Positions 32,985 to 40,167 of a DNA stretch of 64,000 bases are shown in pieces; positions within the stretch are counted from its first letter, which is position 1; every line of letters starts with the position of its first letter. The translations under genes and the position numbers were made by a program. The stretch comes from Kriegella sp963975415 (GTDB taxonomy: Bacteria; Bacteroidota; Bacteroidia; Flavobacteriales; Flavobacteriaceae): the NCBI RefSeq assembly GCF_963975415.1, contig NZ_CAXBGN010000011.1:117984-181983 (forward strand), written 5' to 3'. The notes below the pieces were generated by a model that had not been told where the DNA came from, searched no databases, and saw only the letters and a program-made list of their open reading frames with translations.

Positions 32985-33146
32985 TTACCATGCCAAACCG
33001 GCCACCAATTTAGCGCCTTTTCTCGACACGTGGGTATAATCATGCCCTCCTTTAATAAAATAGTCGGTTTTACGGGAATCAAATTCAGAAAAGGTTTTTT
33101 CGGCTTTCAGGATTATAGACAATGTGCCATAACCTATTGTAATTTG
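32985..33146 (-). pseudogene. 3' relic of an SGNH/GDSL esterase gene
   Basis: A minus-strand open frame of 53 codons without a start, lying in the otherwise empty 329-nt gap between the LacI and bicupin genes, ends in FIKGGHDYTHVSRKGAKLV followed by AGLAW and a stop. The DxxH (DYTH) followed by a helix with KGA..VAG is the C-terminal catalytic signature of SGNH hydrolases such as rhamnogalacturonan acetylesterases (CE12). The rest of the gene, including the Ser motif, is missing and a stop interrupts the frame upstream. Recognised by eye only. Confidence 0.6.
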
Positions 33147-33189
33147 TCAAATCAATGACCTCAACGTTTTGCCTTTAAAACATTCTTTT

Positions 33190-33960
33190 CTAGCGCCACT
33201 TGAAAGCAAAGTAGGTACATAAATTCCCGGTCGGATTTCGAACCCCATGTGTGGAACCCGAATTTATAAAATAGAAATCCCCGGCAGTACCGCTGTACTC
33301 CTTATCATCAATCGTAATTTCCGTTTCGCCCGATAACATCAAAATAATCTCGGTTTCAACGTGCTTGTGCGGGGCATGGCTCGGTCCTTTTTTATTCAAT
33401 TGGGTGGAGTGCAACTCGAAACGCTCACACATCGCCGTAGGTCGATCAAAATAAGGGTATCTACCTCCGCGTTCATTCGGAACAAGCTCCAAATCTTCAC
33501 GATCCAGTCGCATCGACCCACCATTGGAAAGCCCTCTTGCTATTTGCATAGGTTTCTTAGACCGGTAGCGCATGACATAATAGGTCAGGTTTCCATCTCC
33601 CACATTTTCAATGGAATGTAATTGTTGGGGCAACAGTAAAACCACACCGCCAGCCCTTAGTATTTTACTTTCATCATCAAAAGAGACCTTTGCCTCACCT
33701 TCTTTAACGATGATCAGCTCTTCAATATCTTCATTGGCATGTAATGTGCTTGGTTGTGCACCTTTCAATTGGGTAGAAGCATGGATCCCAAGATATTCGA
33801 AATGAGGAGAAGATCCTGCCAATATAACGCGAGACTCTCGGTCTTCCGTATATTTTACAGGGTGGTCGACCCACCGATAAATACCCTCCTTTACCATCTC
33901 CGATTGTGCAAAAATGAGCGTTGAAAAAAGACTTAATACAACTGTCACTTTAGTTTTCAT
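33190..33960 (-). CDS. secreted bicupin protein
   Basis: 256 residues. The ATG giving MKTKVTVVLSLFSTLIFAQ starts a Sec signal peptide; a longer frame to 34113 runs upstream with no conserved content. Two cupin barrels follow: the first around STLHANEDIEELIIVKEGEAKVSFDDE, the second around SHAPHKHVETEIILMLSGETEITIDDKEYS with a His-x-His...Glu metal set and a later His (STHGV). Periplasmic bicupins of this type are often sugar-modifying or sugar-binding; no specific reaction is evident. It is co-directional with and next to the AraC regulator, 156 nt apart. Confidence 0.82.
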   Translation of the reverse strand: MKTKVTVVLSLFSTLIFAQSEMVKEGIYRWVDHPVKYTEDRESRVILAGSSPHFEYLGIHASTQLKGAQPSTLHANEDIEELIIVKEGEAKVSFDDESKILRAGGVVLLLPQQLHSIENVGDGNLTYYVMRYRSKKPMQIARGLSNGGSMRLDREDLELVPNERGGRYPYFDRPTAMCERFELHSTQLNKKGPSHAPHKHVETEIILMLSGETEITIDDKEYSGTAGDFYFINSGSTHGVRNPTGNLCTYFAFKWR

Positions 33961-34116
33961 GATGGCAAGTTTAGAACGATTAATGGAACTGTAAGGTACA
34001 AAATTGTACTTCATGAATCTTAATCCCTTATTGTCAATTCGGTAGGGGCCTTTCATACGGTTATTTATAAATAGCATGTTTTTTGTGCAAGCATTAAAAA
34101 TTATTCCCGCCAACCA

Positions 34117-34953
34117 TTAGGCAGTATGTTCTTTTCGGTATTTCATGGGGGACTGACCGTGTAACTTTGTAAATTTTTTATAGAAAAATGGTAGGGATTC
34201 ATACCCACAATCGAAAGCAATTTGCGATACTGAGGCATCGGTATCGAGCAACATTCTAACTGCGATGTTGATCCGATATTCATTTAAAAAAGTAAAAAAC
34301 GGACGTCCCATCATTTTGGTAAAAAACCTCGAAAATGATTGTTCTGTCATACTGACCAAATCGGCTACCTCTTTTAAATATATTTTTCGGTTAAAATTTT
34401 CGGCCACAAAATCATGTATTCTAGCCATGCGACTACCATAGTCTGAAGGAAGGTCGTTTATAAAACTAACTTCAGATAATGTTCTATAAGAGCATTTTGA
34501 AAGTTCCACAAGGGCAATCAATAACTGTATATAGAGTTCAGGTCCTTCCAATTGCGAAAAGTACTTCAGTGAACCTATAATAGGTTCCGTTTCGGTTTTA
34601 TCAAAAATAAGTCCCTTGGACGCTGTTCTCAACATGTTAAAAACAGGTGTTAATTCCGGTACTTTTGGAAATACCCCTCTATTCCATTGTACCACTACCG
34701 ACTTCGATTGACCACTTTGACCGGTATTGTTTTTCCAACAATGCGGAAGATTCGATCGCAACAATACCAATTCCCCCGGTTCATAAGAACCAACATAGTC
34801 TCCTATCAATTTGGTGCCGACACTTTCCTCAATATAGGTCAATTCATGTTGTGGATGAAAATGCCATGGCGTCTCAAAGTTTTTTCTTTCATGATAAAAA
34901 GCTGTAATCGTCTTTTGTTCTCCTAAATGAATCGGTTCTAAAATCGGTTTCAT
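34117..34953 (-). CDS. AraC-family transcriptional regulator
   Basis: 278 residues. N-terminal cupin sensor (about 20-90: WHFHPQHELTYIEESVGTKLIGDYVG and PGELVLLRSNLPHCW) and a C-terminal double helix-turn-helix (about 178-278: RIHDFVAENFNRKIYLKEVADLVSMTEQSFSRFF, then VSQIAFDCGYESLPFFYKKFTKLHGQSPMKYR). It is divergent from the P450 operon, 210 nt apart, and therefore the likely activator of that operon and possibly of the bicupin. Confidence 0.95.
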   Translation of the reverse strand: MKPILEPIHLGEQKTITAFYHERKNFETPWHFHPQHELTYIEESVGTKLIGDYVGSYEPGELVLLRSNLPHCWKNNTGQSGQSKSVVVQWNRGVFPKVPELTPVFNMLRTASKGLIFDKTETEPIIGSLKYFSQLEGPELYIQLLIALVELSKCSYRTLSEVSFINDLPSDYGSRMARIHDFVAENFNRKIYLKEVADLVSMTEQSFSRFFTKMMGRPFFTFLNEYRINIAVRMLLDTDASVSQIAFDCGYESLPFFYKKFTKLHGQSPMKYRKEHTA

Positions 34954-35163
34954 AACATCGGTAAAAAAAGATAATACGAGACATTTTTATAAAATCAAAA
35001 ACTATATGAGCTGATTTTAATAATTTATTTTATCCCAAAATTAGTTAAAATGAATCCAATCACGACAGAATAAGTTATTTATTGGTTAAAAAAGGCAACT
35101 TATACGCATAATTTTATCTGCAATTTTGTAAACCGTATCCAACCCATTCATCAAGACAACGAA

Positions 35164-36327
35164 ATGAAAAAAAGTGAGCTTCCTGACCCATTTGAAAAAG
35201 CCAGATTGACCAAAGGCTATGGCGAGATGAACGATCAAAATGATCCGGTAGCCATGTTATTGCGACATAAAGATGTTCGCAAAAGTGCCCATAACTGGAA
35301 GACGTTTACCTCGGCGGCCGTTCCTGGCCGCATCGTGGTACCTTCGGAAGTCAATATACGGGATACCCGTCAAATTCCTTTCGAGGTTGACCCTCCACTA
35401 CACCGTGACTATCGCGCCCTTGTAGAGCCTTGGTTCAAACGTCCGTTGCAACCGGAATATCAAGAAAAATTAACTTCACAAATCTCCTCCATTGTTGATG
35501 AAGCATTGAAAAAGGAAACCGTAGAAATTGTCAACGATTTTGCGCTTCCTCTACAATCAAGGGCCTTAACGCTTTTATTGAATACCCATTTTTCAGAATC
35601 TAAAACTTGGATCTCATGGGGTACGCATGTTTTTCGAAGTGAAGGCGAAGCATTGGATGGCGACAAAGCCAACATTCTGTACGACTATATCGACACCGAA
35701 ATAGGTCGTGCCATTGGAAACCCGGGAGAAGATATGTATTCGATGCTATTAGCTTCTGAACTCGACGGAAGAAAATTGACCAAGGAAGAGGTCAAAGGGG
35801 TAATGGTACTGACATTTGCGGGAGGTCGTGACACCATAATCAATGCGGTTACCAATGCCATCGCCTATTTGGCCGAACATCCCGAGTCACTTGAACGTTT
35901 GCGAAATGAACCTGAAATTACGGGCAAGGCCGTAGAAGAAATGATCCGTTATTTTTCCCCTTTGACACATATGGGTCGTGTAGTTACCGAAGACACTCAA
36001 GTTTGTGAACATGCGTCGAAGGTCGATAGCCGCATTTCTTTATGTTGGGCATCCGCTAATAGGGATGCTTCGGTTTTCGAAAATCCGAATGAAATTGTGT
36101 TGGACCGAAAAATAAATCCGCATGTAGGTTTTGGTTTCAGTCATCATAATTGTCTTGGCGCAACGCACGCCCGGCAACTAATGAAAATTTTACTATATAC
36201 TTTGGCAGAAAAAGTAGCCTCTTTCGAGATTCGAGATTATCAAGATAATATTGAAGATCTGGAGGAATTTCAGCGAAAAGTAGGCTATAACCGTATCAGC
36301 ATAAAATTTAATCCAGTAAAAAAATAA
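35164..36327 (+). CDS. cytochrome P450, candidate methyl-sugar O-demethylase
   Basis: 387-residue soluble bacterial P450. Oxygen-binding I-helix motif AGGRDTI (about 220-226), K-helix E-x-x-R in EEMIRYFSP (about 258-266), and haem loop FGFSHHNCLG with the axial Cys330. The gene order P450 / [2Fe-2S] ferredoxin / ferredoxin reductase matches the characterised CYP236A systems of Zobellia and Formosa, which demethylate 6-O-methyl-D-galactose from porphyran and release formaldehyde. A 3-nt gap to the ferredoxin gene shows co-translation. I assign the substrate by this synteny only; no agarase or porphyranase is in the window. Confidence 0.9.
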   Translation: MKKSELPDPFEKARLTKGYGEMNDQNDPVAMLLRHKDVRKSAHNWKTFTSAAVPGRIVVPSEVNIRDTRQIPFEVDPPLHRDYRALVEPWFKRPLQPEYQEKLTSQISSIVDEALKKETVEIVNDFALPLQSRALTLLLNTHFSESKTWISWGTHVFRSEGEALDGDKANILYDYIDTEIGRAIGNPGEDMYSMLLASELDGRKLTKEEVKGVMVLTFAGGRDTIINAVTNAIAYLAEHPESLERLRNEPEITGKAVEEMIRYFSPLTHMGRVVTEDTQVCEHASKVDSRISLCWASANRDASVFENPNEIVLDRKINPHVGFGFSHHNCLGATHARQLMKILLYTLAEKVASFEIRDYQDNIEDLEEFQRKVGYNRISIKFNPVKK

Positions 36328-36330
36328 TTT

Positions 36331-36639
36331 ATGGCTAAAATCACATTTATTACCAGTGAAAACGAAACTATAATTTTAGAAGGTACTGAAGGTTCGGTCA
36401 TGGCACTTGCCGTTGAGAACGGCGTCAGAGGCATTGACGGAGACTGCGGGGGCGTTTGCTCTTGTGCTACCTGTCATGTTCATGTAGCACCCGAAGATAT
36501 AGATAAGACCGGGGTTGCCAGCGAAATTGAGACCGATATGTTGGAGTTGGACGATAACGCAGATGAATATAGCCGATTATGTTGCCAATTGGAAATAAAC
36601 GAGGCGCTTGATGGAATCGTATTGACAGTTGCGAAATAA
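36331..36639 (+). CDS. [2Fe-2S] ferredoxin (adrenodoxin type)
   Basis: 102-residue electron carrier to the P450. The cluster ligands are in GDCGGVCSCATCHVHV (C-x5-C-x2-C, about residues 39-48) and CCQLEI (about 86) in the C-terminal part, the adrenodoxin/putidaredoxin pattern. It starts 3 nt after the P450 stop and is followed after 16 nt by its reductase. Cytosolic. Confidence 0.95.
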   Translation: MAKITFITSENETIILEGTEGSVMALAVENGVRGIDGDCGGVCSCATCHVHVAPEDIDKTGVASEIETDMLELDDNADEYSRLCCQLEINEALDGIVLTVAK

Positions 36640-36655
36640 ACCAACAAAAAAGTCG

Positions 36656-37912
36656 ATGTCGCAAATTCTAAAGCACCAAAAAACTTGTGTGGTTATCGGT
36701 GCAAGTCATGCGGGCGTAAATTTTGCCTTTGCCTTGCGAAGAGAAGGCTGGGAAGGTGCGATTATCTTATTTGACGCAGACCCCGAACTACCGTATCACC
36801 GCCCTCCCCTATCGAAAGCCTATTTAACCGGTGATGACGAAATAGATAAAAATCTTTTGAAGTCGGCCGAAAGCTATCAACGGGATAACATAGCACTTAA
36901 ACTGGGCGTCTCGGTATCCCGTATTGACCGAAAAGAAAAAAAAATTGTTCTCCACGATGGCAGCATACAGGCCTATGACAAGCTGGTCATCGCCACCGGT
37001 GCCCGACCGATTATGCCTGTTATTCCCGGTACAACCACTGCTAGAAATCTATTTCCGTTGCGCACAGCAGCACATGTTTCAGAAATACGCGCTCGCATTA
37101 AAAGCGGTTCTGTTACAAAAGTGGTCGTCATTGGCGGGGGGTATATTGGACTCGAAACCGCTGCTTCTTTACGAAAGTTAGGAGCCGATGTAACCGTATT
37201 AGAGCGTGAAGAACGTATTCTCTCAAGAGTTACGGCCCCAGAAATGTCCGTTTTCTTTCAACGGCTCCATGCACAACACCAGGTTGACGTACTTACGTCT
37301 AAAAATGTAGTTTCAATTGAAACCAACAGCGAATTCAACGAAGTAGTCTGTGCGGACGGTGATCGCTTTAAAGCCGATATGATTATTGTCGGTGTAGGCA
37401 TTCATGTCAACATGGAAATAGCCAAAAAAGCTGGATTGTCAATAAAAGATGGTATACAAGTAGATGCATCTGCCCGAACAAACGATGAGCACATTTATGC
37501 CATCGGTGATTGTACATTTCATTACAACCCACATTATAATCGTTTTATCCGCTTAGAATCGGTACAAAATGCCGTCGATCAGGCAAAGGTCGCCGCCGCA
37601 GCCATTTGCGATAAACAGCCCATTTATAATTCAATCCCCTGGTTTTGGTCAGATCAGTACGATATAAAATTGCAAATGGTAGGACTCTCCCAAGGTTATA
37701 ATCAAGTTTTGGTGCGCAAAGATCCAGAAAACGAAAAAAGTTTTTCGGTTTGGTATTTTAAAGACGATTCCCTTTTGGCTGTAGATGCCATCAATAATGC
37801 AAAAGCCTATGTTTATGGCACGAAATTCATAAAAAGTGGAGAAAAATTAGATAAATCGAAACTGTCAGACCTTTCAGTGGAGTTCAAGCCAACAAATTTA
37901 GTGTCAGAATAA
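36656..37912 (+). CDS. FAD-dependent ferredoxin reductase
   Basis: 418 residues counting from the ATG giving MSQILKHQK; an in-frame ATG 27 nt earlier overlaps the end of the ferredoxin gene and is less likely. FAD-binding GASHAGVNFAFALRREGW (about 15-32), RPPLSKAYL typical of putidaredoxin reductase-like enzymes, NAD(P)H-binding VIGGGYIGLETAASLRKLG (about 155-173), and IYAIGDC before the C-terminal domain. It passes electrons from NAD(P)H to the ferredoxin of the same operon. Confidence 0.95.
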   Translation: MSQILKHQKTCVVIGASHAGVNFAFALRREGWEGAIILFDADPELPYHRPPLSKAYLTGDDEIDKNLLKSAESYQRDNIALKLGVSVSRIDRKEKKIVLHDGSIQAYDKLVIATGARPIMPVIPGTTTARNLFPLRTAAHVSEIRARIKSGSVTKVVVIGGGYIGLETAASLRKLGADVTVLEREERILSRVTAPEMSVFFQRLHAQHQVDVLTSKNVVSIETNSEFNEVVCADGDRFKADMIIVGVGIHVNMEIAKKAGLSIKDGIQVDASARTNDEHIYAIGDCTFHYNPHYNRFIRLESVQNAVDQAKVAAAAICDKQPIYNSIPWFWSDQYDIKLQMVGLSQGYNQVLVRKDPENEKSFSVWYFKDDSLLAVDAINNAKAYVYGTKFIKSGEKLDKSKLSDLSVEFKPTNLVSE

Positions 37913-37958
37913 AGGGTTTTACAAAAATAAGGGCGACCTTAATAAATAAACAAAAAAT

Positions 37959-39077
37959 ATGTCAATTCAATCTAAAAGCGCTATCGCCAAAGGGGATGGC
38001 ACCTTTACCATAGAAAACGTAACCCTCTCCGATCCGAAGGCCGACGAAGTTTTAGTACAAATAAAAGCGGCCGGACTCTGCCATACCGATTACGATTCCC
38101 TTTCATGGGGAAAACCCATCGTAATGGGTCATGAAGGTGCGGGAATTGTTAAAAAAGTGGGGTCGGCGATAAATGAGTTAAAAGAGGGGGATCAAGTTAT
38201 CTTAAATTGGGCGACGCCCTGTTTGAGCTGTTTTCAGTGTCAAGAAGGCAATCAACATATTTGCGAAAACAATTCTCCCGTAGTCGCAGGTGCTAACGGA
38301 CACACCCCCGGTCATGCTCATTTACAAAGTACCCAATGGCAGGGCCAGCCAATCGAACGGTCCTTTAACCTTGGCACCTTAAGCGAATATGCATTGGTCA
38401 AAGAATCGGCATTAGTCAAAGTAAATGAACAAAATCTGAATTTTTCAGCGGCCAGTATTGTAAGTTGCGGGGTAATGACGGGGTTTGGCTCCGTGGTAAA
38501 TGCCGCTAAATTAACCGCTGGAAGTTCGGTAGTCGTGCTCGGTTGTGGTGGTGTTGGTCTAAATGTTATCAATGCCTGTGAAATTTCTGGCGCAGGAAGA
38601 ATTATTGCGGTCGACATCAATCCCAAAAAGCTCGAACTGGCGCAACAATTTGGTGCGACAGCCGTTATTTTGGCCGATAAGGCGGATCAAGGTCTGAGCG
38701 AAGTAGCCGAAAAAGTAAAGCATATGCTCTCGGGCCGAGGAGCCGATTATGCCTTCGAATGCACTGCCATTCCTGCTCTGGGGGCGGCACCTTTGGCGAT
38801 GATACGAAACGCAGGTATAGCAGTTCAAGTAAGTGGTATCGAGGAAGAAATCACCATTGATATGCGTTTGTTCGAATGGGACAAAATTTATATAAACCCC
38901 CTATATGGAAAATGTCGGCCACAAATCGATTTTCCGAAATTGATGCAACTTTATAAAAAAGGAGATCTTAAATTAGATGAAATGATTACCCGAGAGTATC
39001 AACTTGAAGATTTACAGCAGGCATTCAATGATATGTTATCGGGGGAAAACGCCAAAGGCGTAATAATTTTTAAATAA
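37959..39077 (+). CDS. zinc-dependent alcohol dehydrogenase (class III-like)
   Basis: 372-residue cytosolic MDR-family dehydrogenase. Catalytic zinc ligands in GLCHTDYD (about 37-44) and MGHEGAGIVKKVG, the structural zinc set C-x2-C-x2-C-x7-C in CLSCFQCQEGNQHIC (about 87-101), and the NAD fold VVLGCGGVGLNVINACEISGAGRIIAVD. Layout and length are those of class III (formaldehyde/S-hydroxymethyl-thiol) dehydrogenases. In this operon it would oxidise formaldehyde, free or as a thiol adduct, made by the P450. Work on marine flavobacteria has linked such dehydrogenases to formaldehyde removal; the thiol used is unknown. Confidence 0.9.
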   Translation: MSIQSKSAIAKGDGTFTIENVTLSDPKADEVLVQIKAAGLCHTDYDSLSWGKPIVMGHEGAGIVKKVGSAINELKEGDQVILNWATPCLSCFQCQEGNQHICENNSPVVAGANGHTPGHAHLQSTQWQGQPIERSFNLGTLSEYALVKESALVKVNEQNLNFSAASIVSCGVMTGFGSVVNAAKLTAGSSVVVLGCGGVGLNVINACEISGAGRIIAVDINPKKLELAQQFGATAVILADKADQGLSEVAEKVKHMLSGRGADYAFECTAIPALGAAPLAMIRNAGIAVQVSGIEEEITIDMRLFEWDKIYINPLYGKCRPQIDFPKLMQLYKKGDLKLDEMITREYQLEDLQQAFNDMLSGENAKGVIIFK

Positions 39078-39147
39078 TACCTACAAATAGATTAATTCGC
39101 CATTATTTTTAGTGCATTTTCAAACCATTACTAAATACCGAAACCAA

Positions 39148-39960
39148 ATGAGTAGTTTTAGAACCATCGAACTTTCAGATAACAATTATGAAAATGATGG
39201 ATTACGGTTTTTGACCGTCAAAACAAAAAACTTAAAAGGAAGAGGCGACATTTGCCTTTTTGTGCCCAAAGTGAGCGAAGGCGTTACCAATCTGCCCATT
39301 TACATCTTATTACATGGCGTATACGGCAGTGCTTGGGTATGGGCCATGAAAGGTGGAGCACACCGAACGGCACAAAGATTGATGGACAATGGAACGATAC
39401 GCCCTGCAATCATTGCCATGCCTTCAGATGGTCTTTGGGGTGATGGTTCGGGATACCTGCCTCATCTGGAAAAAAACTTTTCAGAATGGATTGTATCAGA
39501 CGTGCCCAATGCTATTATTGAAAATATTCCACAAGCCAGTGTTGAATCGGAACTTTGTATCGGCGGCCTCTCCATGGGTGGTTACGGAGCGCTGCGCTTA
39601 GGTATACAGAATCCTCATAAATTCAAAGCCATTTCGGCCCACAGCGCCATTACAAAATTTGAGGAGATGGGTGATTTTGTGGAAGAATCCCTTAGTTCTT
39701 ACGGTGTTAAAGATTCGGAAACAGCTGTTATCGATGCCGTTAAGAATCATAAAAACAAAATACCCAGCCTTCGTTTTGACTGCGGAACTTCAGACGACTT
39801 GTTAGAAGCTAATCGCCTTTTGCACCAACAATTGCTGAATTTGAAGGTAACTCATGTCTATCAAGAATTTGAGGGTGGTCATGAGTGGCCTTATTGGATT
39901 GAACATGTGAAAGACAGTTTTCTTTTTTTCAATGGGCAAGTAACACCAAATCCGTCCTAG
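39148..39960 (+). CDS. esterase, esterase D/S-formylglutathione hydrolase-like
   Basis: 270-residue alpha/beta hydrolase with no signal peptide. Nucleophile elbow GGLSMGGYGALRLG, catalytic Asp in DCGTSDDLLEANRLL, catalytic His in GGHEWPYW close to the C-terminus. I start at the ATG giving MSSFRTIEL, which removes 12 unconserved residues from a GTG-initiated frame. Following a class III-like dehydrogenase, a role in hydrolysing the S-formyl thiol intermediate to formate is likely, but sugar-ester or feruloyl-type substrates are possible since the family is broad. Confidence 0.82.
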   Translation: MSSFRTIELSDNNYENDGLRFLTVKTKNLKGRGDICLFVPKVSEGVTNLPIYILLHGVYGSAWVWAMKGGAHRTAQRLMDNGTIRPAIIAMPSDGLWGDGSGYLPHLEKNFSEWIVSDVPNAIIENIPQASVESELCIGGLSMGGYGALRLGIQNPHKFKAISAHSAITKFEEMGDFVEESLSSYGVKDSETAVIDAVKNHKNKIPSLRFDCGTSDDLLEANRLLHQQLLNLKVTHVYQEFEGGHEWPYWIEHVKDSFLFFNGQVTPNPS

Positions 39961-40167
39961 TCCAATACCTTTAAATATTCATTTTATTTGCTCAAAATAA
40001 CAGAGCGATCGATTGTTGTACCGATCAATTCAAAGTACAGATATCGTAGGGGTATTGCGAAAATGTTTTATGTCGTAGTCTATTTCTTCTTCAAATACGT
40101 AGTACCTATATCATTCATCAGTAAATTATTAGTATCTTAAGAAAATATTCTTATAAAGTTTAAGGAA

